A stretch of 64,000 nt of DNA from Terrimonas sp. (GCF_003075435.1 NZ_QCZJ01000023.1:29443-93442); one strand, 5' to 3'; positions 53,024 to 62,128 are shown, counted from the stretch's first letter. The notes: generated by a model from the sequence alone, not told the origin. Made by a program: numbers and translations.

Positions 53024-55459
53024 ATGATCAGAAATTATTTTAAAACCGCATGGCGGCATCTGCAGGTAAAAAAAGTGTTTACATTTTTAAATGTGTTAGG
53101 CCTGGCAGTAGGTATTGCGTCCTGCTGGATTATTTACCGTATTGTACATTTTGAACATAGTTATGATTCAGCGTTGGACAAAAAGGGAAATATTTACCAG
53201 GTAGTGTCAGTGTTTTCGGGAGAAAATAAATCAATGATGGGTGCTGCAGCCAGTCCATTGTATCAGGCATTGAATGAGCTGCCGGGAATAGAAAATATTG
53301 TTCCGGTATATAATGAATGGGTTACGAGTATAGAGGTGCAACGAAATAATCAACCGTTTATTAAACAATCACCGGAAGGTATTGCTGCTGTTACGCCATC
53401 TTATTTTAAAATGCTTACATATAAATGGCTTGCCGGAAATAAAGAAAAAGCTTTAAGCGATATAGCAGGTGTAGTGCTAACCAAAAGCAAAGCAGATATG
53501 TATTTTCCCAATATGAAGCCTGAAATGATTTTGAATAAAACCATCACTTATTTCGGGCGTGACACAGTTAACCGGAAAGTTACAGGTATTGTTGAAGATT
53601 TTACAGAACCAACACAGTTTACCAGCACCGAATTTATAGTATTAAAGGAAAAGGTATATCCTTTGGGTGAGTGGACAAATACAAACGGCAACGTACATCT
53701 TTATTTACAATTGAAAAATACGACTGGTATAAAGGCGCTCACAGATAATCTTAATAAGATTGATGAAAAGTATTGGATGGAATTTGGCAAAGAAAGAGGT
53801 GAGCAAATAAAGAAGGGGAGAAGTTATGTTTTGTATCCGCTGAAAAATATTCATTTTGCAACTGACATATCAGACTATTATGCCCCAGCCCGGGTTAGTA
53901 AAACAGTACTTAATGGTTTGCTGGGCATTGCTATATTTTTGCTTATGCTTGCTTGCATTAATTACATTAATATGAGTGTGGCACAAATACCGCAAAGGGG
54001 AAAAGATATTGGTATACGCAAAACACTTGGTGGCACAAAAGGCCAGTTGATATTACAGTTTTTATGTGAAACAGGTTTTACAGTAATCATGGCCTGCCTG
54101 GTTGCTGTTGTTACAACCTGGTTGGGTTTTGCATTGTTGCGGGACATTATTCCGCAAGGAGTGCGACCTGGTAGCAGTATTCAAGATATACTATTGTTCG
54201 GTAGCGTATTGTTAGTGATAACGGTTATATGCGCAGGCTTGTATCCTGCATGGTTGATTACAAGAGTGAAAACGGTAGAAGTATTTAAAAATTTCGGATT
54301 AAAAAATTACAAAGGCTTTAGCCTGCAAAAACTGCTGATTGTTTTTCAGTTTGTTATTGCATTGGTTTTTATTATTTGTACGGTTATTGTTTCTTCTCAA
54401 CTACAGTTTATACTTAAGTCCGACATGGGTTTTAATAAGGATGCAGTGGTATTGGCAGGTGTTCCCTGGCAGTATGCCAGAACACCTGCATACAAGGGCA
54501 GGGAAGTTGCATTGCTTGATCGCATTAAAAGAATTCCAGGCGTTGAAGCGGTAATTGGCTCTGAACCATTGTCGCAGGCTTATTCTTCAAGTCCGTTTCA
54601 AATAACAAATGATAAAGGCGAGTTAATAAAGGTTCAGGTTTTTAAAAAAGGAATTGATACATCATATCTGGGATTTTATGAAATGAAGTTACTGGCAGGA
54701 AGAAATATTTTTCCCTCGGATACATTGTCAGAAATTATATTGAACGAAACTGCAGTTAAAAGTTTTGGATTTGCAACACCAGAAGCCGCTATAGGAAAAA
54801 TGATTAATCAATTAGGCAATGCAAAGGTTCCTGTTGTTGGAGTAATAAAAGATTTTCATACCCAGGATTTTTACAAACCTATAGAACCATTAGCAATGAT
54901 GAATAACTGGGATGGATTGACTTCTTTACATATCAGGCTAAAAAATTCAATGGGCCAGTGGCAACAGACTATACAAAAAATTGAAAGGGAATGGTATAAA
55001 TTCTACCCGCCGGATACTTTTAAATTTAAATTTTATGATGAATCAATAGAAGCAATCTATAAAAAGGAACGGCAGACTGCCAAGTTAATCAGTATAGCTG
55101 CCGCTATTATGATTTTTGTAAGCTGCCTTGGTTTATTTGGCTTGGCAACATTAATGGCCTGGCAACGAACAAAAGAAATTGGCATCAGAAAAGTATTGGG
55201 TGCCCATGTTATGGGAATTGTAACATTGTTTGTAAAGGACTATGTGAAATTGATTATTATATCTATCGTAATAGCTATGCCGATAGCCTGGTGGGCAATG
55301 AACCGGTGGTTAACAGATTTTGTTTATCGTGTAGAAATACAATGGTGGATGTTTGCACTTGCCGGGCTCGCTACAATTGTTTTGGCTGTTATCACTATAG
55401 GATCTCGTGCTGTTAAAGTCGCGACAGCCAATCCGGTTAAGAGTTTGAGAACCGAGTAG
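53024..55459 (+). CDS. FtsX/MacB-type ABC transporter permease, copy 21 (group C, divergent)
   Basis: 811 residues, last of the array. Group C by RNIFPSDTLSEIILNET and by KLLIVFQFVIALVFIICT at TM5. Module 1 is divergent: the coupling motif at V319 is VAQIPQRGKDIGIRKTLGGT, with D for the conserved E, and its end AGLYPAWLITRVKTVEVFKN lacks the SSFNP.KVLKG signature. Module 2 is standard ([16 protein letters not shown] at about 713; NPVKSLRTE). TM1 also departs from the family (LAVGIASCWIIYRIVHFEHSY). Confidence 0.94.
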   Translation: MIRNYFKTAWRHLQVKKVFTFLNVLGLAVGIASCWIIYRIVHFEHSYDSALDKKGNIYQVVSVFSGENKSMMGAAASPLYQALNELPGIENIVPVYNEWVTSIEVQRNNQPFIKQSPEGIAAVTPSYFKMLTYKWLAGNKEKALSDIAGVVLTKSKADMYFPNMKPEMILNKTITYFGRDTVNRKVTGIVEDFTEPTQFTSTEFIVLKEKVYPLGEWTNTNGNVHLYLQLKNTTGIKALTDNLNKIDEKYWMEFGKERGEQIKKGRSYVLYPLKNIHFATDISDYYAPARVSKTVLNGLLGIAIFLLMLACINYINMSVAQIPQRGKDIGIRKTLGGTKGQLILQFLCETGFTVIMACLVAVVTTWLGFALLRDIIPQGVRPGSSIQDILLFGSVLLVITVICAGLYPAWLITRVKTVEVFKNFGLKNYKGFSLQKLLIVFQFVIALVFIICTVIVSSQLQFILKSDMGFNKDAVVLAGVPWQYARTPAYKGREVALLDRIKRIPGVEAVIGSEPLSQAYSSSPFQITNDKGELIKVQVFKKGIDTSYLGFYEMKLLAGRNIFPSDTLSEIILNETAVKSFGFATPEAAIGKMINQLGNAKVPVVGVIKDFHTQDFYKPIEPLAMMNNWDGLTSLHIRLKNSMGQWQQTIQKIEREWYKFYPPDTFKFKFYDESIEAIYKKERQTAKLISIAAAIMIFVSCLGLFGLATLMAWQRTKEIGIRKVLGAHVMGIVTLFVKDYVKLIIISIVIAMPIAWWAMNRWLTDFVYRVEIQWWMFALAGLATIVLAVITIGSRAVKVATANPVKSLRTE

Positions 55460-55473
55460 ACCTCACCCCGCCA

Positions 55474-55496
55474 CCTCTCCATGCAATGCGGAGGGG
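55474..55496. repeat. Imperfect CCTCTCC hairpin after copy 21
   Basis: CCTCTCC (55474-55480) pairs with GGAGGGG (55490-55496), with an inner GCA/TGC pair, after cctcacccc and before cgcctaaattcag. Family member that closes the array. Confidence 0.7.
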
Positions 55497-55599
55497 CGCC
55501 TAAATTCAGTACAGGCTGATGAAATACAGGGTGGGAAGCATGTGAATGCTATTGCTGGTTTGATTTTTGTAAGATAACTTGCGCCAAAAATGAAGAGGT

Positions 55600-56286
55600 T
55601 TGAGGTTATTCATTTATTTTATTATGCTTCTTGTTTTTTTCAGTAGTTGTCGCAGCACAAGATCGGGGGCTAAGTCCAAAGAAGCATCCGTTAGGATCAG
55701 TACGCCGGGGCGCACAGATAATGCCAATGCATTAAATAATAATGATGAGCAACTGCCGGAAATGCCTGAGCGCAGGTCAGCGCCCAAAATAATTTTTCTC
55801 ACTCCCTTCAATATTGAGAGAGGTGATCTCGTGCAATTTAAATACGCTATCAAAATGAATATTGAGGTGGAGAAGCTGATTAATGCTGATTTATATTCAT
55901 TTATTGATAACTGGTGGGGCACACCTTACCGCATGGGTGGTTCAACACAGAAAGGGGTGGACTGTTCCGCTTTTACACAAACACTCATGTCTTCCATATA
56001 TAATCTATCCGTACCACGCACCGCTGTGGCGCAAAAAGGTTATTGCATACCTATCGACTTTAATGAGCTTAAGGAAGGCGATATGGTTTTTTTTAATACT
56101 TCCCGAAGGGCAAATGCCATTACACATGTGGGCATATACCTGCAGGATGACCAGTTTGTACATGCTTCTTCTTCAAGCGGCGTAATGATCAGCAGCCTGC
56201 ACGAAACCTACTGGAGTAAAAGATTTAAAGGAGCAGGCAGGGTAATAGATGAAAAGATAACGGGAACGGGTACCGGAAGCAGGTAA
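55600..56286 (+). CDS. NlpC/P60-family cell-wall hydrolase lipoprotein
   Basis: 228 residues. Lipoprotein signal MRLFIYFIMLLVFFSSC with the lipidated Cys at 17, then a linker and an NlpC/P60 domain from about residue 100. Catalytic C122 (in DCSAF), H176 (in THVGIYL) and H188 (in FVHAS) fit the family's cysteine-histidine peptidases, which cut peptidoglycan stem peptides. The start is TTG; the next in-frame ATG (55624) would leave only eight residues before the Cys, too short for export. An ATG ten bases upstream (55590) lies in another frame and opens MKRF, so a small indel may have displaced the original start. Convergent with the GH95 gene, 25 bases apart, with no clear terminator between them. 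Confidence 0.9.
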   Translation: MRLFIYFIMLLVFFSSCRSTRSGAKSKEASVRISTPGRTDNANALNNNDEQLPEMPERRSAPKIIFLTPFNIERGDLVQFKYAIKMNIEVEKLINADLYSFIDNWWGTPYRMGGSTQKGVDCSAFTQTLMSSIYNLSVPRTAVAQKGYCIPIDFNELKEGDMVFFNTSRRANAITHVGIYLQDDQFVHASSSSGVMISSLHETYWSKRFKGAGRVIDEKITGTGTGSR

Positions 56287-56311
56287 TATGCTGTATACTT
56301 CAAAAAATGCC

Positions 56312-58603
56312 CTACTCGTACCCATTTTCAAACACTACCGTTTGTCCCTTTTTTAAAACAACAGAAATTATTCCCTGTTCGCTTTGTTTGATTAAACGCC
56401 TGTCAATACTTTTTGAAAGCCATGTTTTGAAAGGCAGTTTGATATTGAGCATACCATCTTTTTCTGCAATAACTTTTACGGCAGAGGGCACGCCGTTTTC
56501 TTTTTTAGCGCTTATCAAAAAAGCGCCTTCAGCACGCAGATCCGTAAATGATACCGCTGTCCAATCATCCGGAACAGCAGGAAAAACCTGTATATATCCA
56601 TTTCGGCTTTGCAACAGCAGTTCATGTACTCCCTGTGCAAATGCAAAATTACCTTCAAGCGTAAAAGGGCGGTAAGTAAAATTTGAGTATTGTCCTCCTT
56701 TCTGATCTCCATTCAAATGAAAACTATTGGGCGAACAGAAGTTTAACGCGAATATTTTTAACTGCTTTACTGCACTGTCTGCCTTATACGCTCTTGCATA
56801 TAACGATGCCATCCAGGCAAATGAATACCCGCACCATTCACGTGTTCCTTTTTCTTCAATACGCTTCAGCGAATTTTCTATGATGGTTTTATCAGCGGGG
56901 TTATTTACATCCAATAATACCAACGGATATATTGCCATATATTGAGACATATGGCGGTGTGATTCATTAAGGTTTTGCCCGGGCGCAACTGTAAATCCTG
57001 TTGCATTAACTTCATAATCCGGCAATTGTTTTAATATCTTGTTCCAATGCTTTGCTTCTTCATTTTTTTCCATTGCTGTTGCAGCTTCACCTGCAACAGT
57101 AAATAAATATTTTGCAAGAGAAAGGTCAAAATTGCTCCATTGCAAAAACCAGGCATCAATGCGGTTATTATTGTATTCAGGGCTTGAACTGAGCGGTAAT
57201 GTCCTTACACCGTCTTTCACTCTTGTAATATTTTCAAGATAGACAGCAGCTTCATGCAGATAAGGATATGCCCTGTCTTTAAGAAATATATTATCCATCG
57301 AGTATTTCCATTGCCAGTAAAAATGTTGTGCACACCAGGCAACAACAGTTGGAGATAATGAATATTGTATCCATCCGCCCATCGGATCGCCGCTCAGCGT
57401 TACTACACCCGGTACATTCAATCCTTCTACGCCAAAATATTGTTTGGTGTATTGCAGGTTTTTGGGGCGGATTGACCAGAGCCAGTCTGTAAACGTAGCG
57501 CCTTCTGCCAACCGGTTGCCGGTATATGTTGGCCAATAGCTCAGTTGTGTATTCAGATCATTATGAAAATCGCCTTTCCAGGGTGGCAGGCTGCCATTGT
57601 CGGCAGTCCATACAGCCTGCAAGGTAATTGCAGGAGCACCTTTGCGTGCCACACATCCCAGCTTATACATTTCAAGATAGTATTGCTTCTCAATAACAGG
57701 GTCGGGTAACCGAAGTGATGATTTTTTCCAAAACTCATCCCACCAGGCTGTATGTGTATCCCAGCCGGTAGGTTCTTTTAAAGAAGTATCCAAAAGCTTT
57801 AATGCAGCCGGTTTATCTTTTTCAATTACCCAGGCGCCGATTATTTTATTGCCGGGAAATTGCTGCCATATAATTTTTACTTCGTAGAAATGTCCATCGT
57901 ATGTAGGTTGACGGTAATGGATGGTGTTTGCGGTTGCTGTAACCGTACCTTTGGCATAACCCAGTTTTTCCAGTCCTTCGCCTGCTTTGCTGTTGCCATC
58001 CTGAATGGTAGTTTTACCACTGTTGTAATTATGTACGATAAGCCCGGGCGTCAGTAGCCTGGTAATATCTTCAGTGCCCGGCAAATTTTCAAATCCAAAA
58101 TACCCGGTATTTTTTTGCGCATGTATATAGCAGTTAAATACAACCCCGCTTTCAAACCTGGTGGCATTCCACGCGTTGTTGATATATAATGTGTTTGATA
58201 CAACCCTTCCCAACCTGCTTATATCAAACTCCATAGCTGCAGCCGGCAATTTGGTAGGGTACGGAGTATTATCATATGGATGATCACCCAGTTTTTGAAC
58301 AGGCGCATAATTTTTTTTCAATACCTGCTGCTCCACCCATTTAAAATTAAATTTTGAGAGATCAAGCGCTTTGCGTTCATCCCACAGGTCTGCACGATCA
58401 AGAGATAGGCGAAGTTTATTTTCTTTTTGCCATATCAATGCGCCAAGCATGCCATTACCGAGCGGCATTGCTTCATCCCAGCGTTCAGCAAGCTTATCAA
58501 ATTGTAAATTGTGCTGAGGAAGAGGTTGTGATGGTGAAATCAAACAGCAAAATAAAAATACTGACAAAAGGAAGAGCTTTGCTTTTACAGAAGAGATAAA
58601 CAT
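56312..58603 (-). CDS. Glycoside hydrolase, family 95-like (alpha-L-fucosidase/galactosidase type)
   Basis: About 763 residues from ATG 58603 (MFISSVKAKLFLLSV...), which gives a signal peptide; the first in-frame ATG at 58627 overlaps the preceding gene. N-terminal domain opens with WDEAMPLGNGMLGALIW, the GH95 pattern W..A.PLGNG.LGA. The (alpha/alpha)6 part has NDLNTQLSYWP near residue 360 (the asparagines that assist the water in GH95), SSSPEYN near 480 (general acid Glu), and HRHMSQYMAIYPL near 555 (all numbered from 58627). The C terminus has GNFAFAQGVHELLLQS and GYIQVFPAVPDDW, as in GH95. Likely periplasmic or surface-bound; the exact sugar is uncertain. Starts 10 bases after the acyltransferase stop, so probably co-transcribed. 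Confidence 0.88.
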   Translation of the reverse strand: MFISSVKAKLFLLSVFLFCCLISPSQPLPQHNLQFDKLAERWDEAMPLGNGMLGALIWQKENKLRLSLDRADLWDERKALDLSKFNFKWVEQQVLKKNYAPVQKLGDHPYDNTPYPTKLPAAAMEFDISRLGRVVSNTLYINNAWNATRFESGVVFNCYIHAQKNTGYFGFENLPGTEDITRLLTPGLIVHNYNSGKTTIQDGNSKAGEGLEKLGYAKGTVTATANTIHYRQPTYDGHFYEVKIIWQQFPGNKIIGAWVIEKDKPAALKLLDTSLKEPTGWDTHTAWWDEFWKKSSLRLPDPVIEKQYYLEMYKLGCVARKGAPAITLQAVWTADNGSLPPWKGDFHNDLNTQLSYWPTYTGNRLAEGATFTDWLWSIRPKNLQYTKQYFGVEGLNVPGVVTLSGDPMGGWIQYSLSPTVVAWCAQHFYWQWKYSMDNIFLKDRAYPYLHEAAVYLENITRVKDGVRTLPLSSSPEYNNNRIDAWFLQWSNFDLSLAKYLFTVAGEAATAMEKNEEAKHWNKILKQLPDYEVNATGFTVAPGQNLNESHRHMSQYMAIYPLVLLDVNNPADKTIIENSLKRIEEKGTREWCGYSFAWMASLYARAYKADSAVKQLKIFALNFCSPNSFHLNGDQKGGQYSNFTYRPFTLEGNFAFAQGVHELLLQSRNGYIQVFPAVPDDWTAVSFTDLRAEGAFLISAKKENGVPSAVKVIAEKDGMLNIKLPFKTWLSKSIDRRLIKQSEQGIISVVLKKGQTVVFENGYE

Positions 58604-58613
58604 GATCCGAAAA

Positions 58614-59708
58614 TTATTTTTTATCAATGCTTTTGTTCACCCATTTGCGCATGAGATATTTACGCACAGGTTCGTCATAAAAACGCATAACAATATAAGA
58701 AAACACAAGTATAAAGATGATTAATATAATTACAATCATCCATAATGTTGCGCCGGATGGCTTATGCGAAAGATAGTAAGAGCCGAAAACCGATACACAA
58801 AAATAATGTGTCATGTACAACGGGTATGATAATCTTCCTAAAAAGATACATAACTGTTGTATAAAGCCGCTGGTATTTACGCCTGCCGATAATGCTATTA
58901 TAAAAGGGAATATAAGCATTACGATTACCAGCTCCCTCGTCCAGTCATTATCTGCATGCGGAATAAAGAAAACCAAACCTAACAGGAGCAATAATACAAA
59001 CGCGGGTATTTTATTTTTGATAACAACATTAAATCGGAATAACACCAGTCCTGTAGTAAAAGAGAAAGCAGTTCTTGCCCATCCGTCAAAATAGTAGTGA
59101 GATTCCCAACCCATGATAAGCCAGCCTCTTTGTTTGGCGATATATATAAGCCAGCCTGCAAAAACAAGATACAATAGCAAGAGTATTTTTTTTGAGATAC
59201 GGCTTAATACAAACGCGTAAAAAATATTGGCAATGTATTCTGTAGACAAAGACCATGATGGAGGATTTAACGGAAAAACATTATCTGCCTGGTTTGGTAA
59301 GATCGCAAGCGGGATCAATAACAGAGTTGCAATAAATGCAAGGATTGTATTTGTCCATCCTGCATCTGCAATATTATTCGCAAAAGGATTAAATACATAG
59401 GACAGCAATCCCAGCACAGCTCCCAGTATCACCATTGGGTGTAAACGGATCAACCTGTTCCTGAAGAAATTACCCATGCCATTTGTTTTAATGCGCTGGT
59501 CGTAAGCATAACCAATTACAAAACCGGATAGGGCGAAGAAAAAATCCACGGCAAGATACCCGTGCCCCAGGTGACTATCTTTATGATATGGAAATATGTA
59601 TTCCAGGAAATGGAAAATCAATACTATTATTGCGGCAACGCCTCTTAATCCATCCAGTAAATAATAATGGGGTTTTGACCCCGGGAAACCAATATCAGAT
59701 TTTAGCAT
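58614..59708 (-). CDS. Acyltransferase 3 family membrane protein (OafA-like)
   Basis: 364 residues from ATG 59708 (MLKSDIGFPG); an earlier ATG at 59765 adds 19 unlikely residues. It opens with YLLDGLRGVAAIIVLIFHF, the family R-G and H motif at TM1, and HGYLAVDFFFALSGFVIGYAYDQR at TM2, where the conserved arginines follow. About ten TM helices in all. Members transfer acyl groups such as acetyl from the cytosol to envelope polysaccharides or other sugars. The place between FolC and a GH95 enzyme does not name the acceptor. No periplasmic SGNH domain is fused. Confidence 0.9.
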   Translation of the reverse strand: MLKSDIGFPGSKPHYYLLDGLRGVAAIIVLIFHFLEYIFPYHKDSHLGHGYLAVDFFFALSGFVIGYAYDQRIKTNGMGNFFRNRLIRLHPMVILGAVLGLLSYVFNPFANNIADAGWTNTILAFIATLLLIPLAILPNQADNVFPLNPPSWSLSTEYIANIFYAFVLSRISKKILLLLYLVFAGWLIYIAKQRGWLIMGWESHYYFDGWARTAFSFTTGLVLFRFNVVIKNKIPAFVLLLLLGLVFFIPHADNDWTRELVIVMLIFPFIIALSAGVNTSGFIQQLCIFLGRLSYPLYMTHYFCVSVFGSYYLSHKPSGATLWMIVIILIIFILVFSYIVMRFYDEPVRKYLMRKWVNKSIDKK

Positions 59709-59811
59709 AGTGTGTATTGAGCATAAATGATAAATATTCTGGCCGCGAATTCCGGCATTCCGCATGTGCGGGGTGATTTAAGATTGTACAGGATACGCAA
59801 TTGTTATTCGT

Positions 59812-61122
59812 TTATTTGTGTTTAAAAATATGACTCACTTCTAATTCTCCCACCACAAATACACTGCCGCATACAATGATCAAATCATCCTGGTGCGCCT
59901 TTTGTATGGCGGCTTTAACAGCAGCATTTACATCAGGGTAGTGATGACCATGAAGATGGTATTGTAGTGCTTTCGCTGCAAGCTCATTTTCAGGCAATGC
60001 ACGGGGAATTTGCGCTTTTGTAAAATAATAGTTTGCTTCTTTGGGCAAAAGCGCCAGCACCTTTTCAATATCCTTATCTTTTACCATGCCCATTACGATA
60101 TGCAGTTCGTGAAAATCCATCCACTCTGCCTGGGCAACCAGTTGTTTAATGCCATCTTCATTGTGCGCTACATCAATAAAAACATCAGGCTTGTGACCAA
60201 CCTGTTCCCACCTGCCATGTAAGCCTGTAAGCTTTTTTACATTATTCAATCCGGCATGTATATTTTCACCGGAGATATTCCAGCCCTTATGCTTCAGCGC
60301 ATCTGTAACGGCAAGCACTGTAACTACATTTTTTGCCTGGTATAAACCGGTAAGATCAAGGCTGAAATCTTTCTTTTCATTATCCGCCTTGTTTACTACG
60401 GTAATGTGTAAACGATGGGCTTTATAAATATGATCTTCTGTATACCTTACCTGGTCAGCAAAAATAATAGGCGCATGCTTTGCCCGGGATACATCAGTAA
60501 ACACATCCGATGTTTCAGCATTTGCTTCACCAATTACTACAGGAACATCCTGTTTGATAATACCTGCTTTTTCAAATGCAATTGCCGCTAATGTATTTCC
60601 CAACAGGTGCATATGATCCATACCAATGTTGGTAATCACGGAAACCTCCGGGTTTACCACGTTGGTACTGTCAAGCCTGCCGCCCAAACCGGTTTCAATA
60701 ACGGCAACGTCTACCTGCATTTCGGCAAAATACTCGAATGCCATTGCAACTGTTATTTCAAAAAACGAAGGTTGTATTTCTGCAATAAGCGGTGTGATTT
60801 TTTGAGTGAACTGCGCAACAAAATCTTCACTTACCATTTCACCGTTCACTTTAATACGTTCCCGGAAATCTTTTAAATGCGGTGAAGTATATAAACCTGT
60901 GCGATAACCTGCATTTTGAAAAACAGCCGACAGCATATGACTAACAGATCCTTTTCCATTGGTGCCGGCAATATGTACGGTTTTAAACTTATGATGTGGA
61001 TTGCCCAACCGATCGCAAAGGATGATGGTATTGGTTAAATCTTTCTTTATAGCAGCATCACCAATACGGCTGAACATGGGCAATGCTGTGTACAGGTACT
61101 CAATTGTTTCTTTATAAGTCAT
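59812..61122 (-). CDS. folC: Bifunctional folylpolyglutamate synthase/dihydrofolate synthase
   Basis: 436 residues. Mur-ligase fold: P-loop GTNGKGS at 53-59, the folate-binding loop TGLYTSPHLKDFRERI that follows, FFEITVAMAFEYFAEMQVDVAVIETGLGGRLDSTNVV (split motif with the metal-binding region), NIGMDHMHLLGNT, and the C-terminal glutamate-ligase domain with GRWEQVG and DVAHNEDG. It adds glutamate to dihydropteroate and to folates in the cytoplasm, using ATP. Length is normal for the family. It follows the GH43 gene by 25 bases on the same strand. Confidence 0.95.
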   Translation of the reverse strand: MTYKETIEYLYTALPMFSRIGDAAIKKDLTNTIILCDRLGNPHHKFKTVHIAGTNGKGSVSHMLSAVFQNAGYRTGLYTSPHLKDFRERIKVNGEMVSEDFVAQFTQKITPLIAEIQPSFFEITVAMAFEYFAEMQVDVAVIETGLGGRLDSTNVVNPEVSVITNIGMDHMHLLGNTLAAIAFEKAGIIKQDVPVVIGEANAETSDVFTDVSRAKHAPIIFADQVRYTEDHIYKAHRLHITVVNKADNEKKDFSLDLTGLYQAKNVVTVLAVTDALKHKGWNISGENIHAGLNNVKKLTGLHGRWEQVGHKPDVFIDVAHNEDGIKQLVAQAEWMDFHELHIVMGMVKDKDIEKVLALLPKEANYYFTKAQIPRALPENELAAKALQYHLHGHHYPDVNAAVKAAIQKAHQDDLIIVCGSVFVVGELEVSHIFKHK

Positions 61123-61147
61123 ATCAACAGAAGCGATAAAAGGAGCA

Positions 61148-62128
61148 TTATTTGAGCTTGCGTTTTCTAACTCCTTCTTTAGTAATAATTACAGGTTTAA
61201 TAAAACCATTTTCATCAAAATACATATGTTCAATGCAGGTCTCCCTGGAATTGCCATCCGTTTCTGTTATAGGCCGGCGATGATATACAATATACCATTC
61301 GTCTTTGCCCGGGACCTGTATCACAGAATGATGCCCTGCCCCATTCGCGATTGCAGGATCCTGCTGCAAAATTTTTCCTACGCGTTGAAAAGGGCCAAAT
61401 GGAGAATCAGCTATTGCATAAGCTACGCTATAATTGGGTCCGGTCCATCCGCCTTCTGACCACATGAAATAATATTTGCCATTACGGATAAACATAAAAG
61501 GTCCTTCTACATAACTTTCCGGGGTAATTTCTTTAAATATTGTTCCATCTTCAAATGGTATGAAGCCAGTAAAATCATCATTAAGCCTGGCAATATTGCA
61601 ATGCCGCCAACCGCCATAGATAATATAATACTTGCCGTCTTTGTCTTTAAATACAAACTGGTCTATGGGTTGCGCGCCATTGTGAAATTTATCAATTAAT
61701 GGTTTGCCGAGATGATCTTTAAAAGGTCCTTCAGGCTTATCTGCAACAGCTACACCTATACCACCTTTTTCATTATCATTCTGAATATCGTTGGCACCAA
61801 AAAACAAATAATATTTCCCGGATTTCTCAACAATGGCCGGCGCCCACATAGCACGCCTGGCCCATTTAATTGCCGCTGTATCCAATATGCGGGAATGTTT
61901 TGACCAGGTAATTAAATCCGGTGAAGAGAATGCGTCGAGAAATACCTGTTTATTATAAGGTGCGGAAAAAGTAGGATATATCCAGTATTGCTTTCCAAAA
62001 ATAATTCCTTCTGGATCTGCATACCAGCCTTTAAAAAGGGGATTGCCGGAAGTAACGGTTTTTTTATTTTGTGCAAATGATATTACACTTAGCGCCAGAA
62101 CAGCAATGGTTACAAATATTCGCTTCAC
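61148..62128 (-). CDS. Glycoside hydrolase family 43-like, secreted
   Basis: Started here at GTG 62128 (326 residues), which gives a compact signal peptide KRIFVTIAVLALSVISFAQ. The ORF stays open to ATG 62191 (347 residues), but that would put 21 extra residues before the signal. A consensus Bacteroidota -7 box TAGATTTG (62147-62140 on the - strand) lies between the two, which favours the shorter form. Five-bladed propeller glycosidase with the three acidic residues of GH43: D59 in YADPEG, D177 in QPIDQFVF and E229 in SYVEGPF (numbered from 62191). Family members are arabinosidases, xylosidases or galactosidases. SEGGWTGPNYSVAYA and AGHHSVIQVPG are typical of the clan. Confidence 0.9.
   Translation of the reverse strand: MKRIFVTIAVLALSVISFAQNKKTVTSGNPLFKGWYADPEGIIFGKQYWIYPTFSAPYNKQVFLDAFSSPDLITWSKHSRILDTAAIKWARRAMWAPAIVEKSGKYYLFFGANDIQNDNEKGGIGVAVADKPEGPFKDHLGKPLIDKFHNGAQPIDQFVFKDKDGKYYIIYGGWRHCNIARLNDDFTGFIPFEDGTIFKEITPESYVEGPFMFIRNGKYYFMWSEGGWTGPNYSVAYAIADSPFGPFQRVGKILQQDPAIANGAGHHSVIQVPGKDEWYIVYHRRPITETDGNSRETCIEHMYFDENGFIKPVIITKEGVRKRKLK

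Noticed and set aside
60943..60966. P-loop in the window as a candidate permease ATPase
   Set aside because: GTNGKGS belongs to FolC, a Mur-ligase-fold enzyme; no ABC signature LSGGQ accompanies it.
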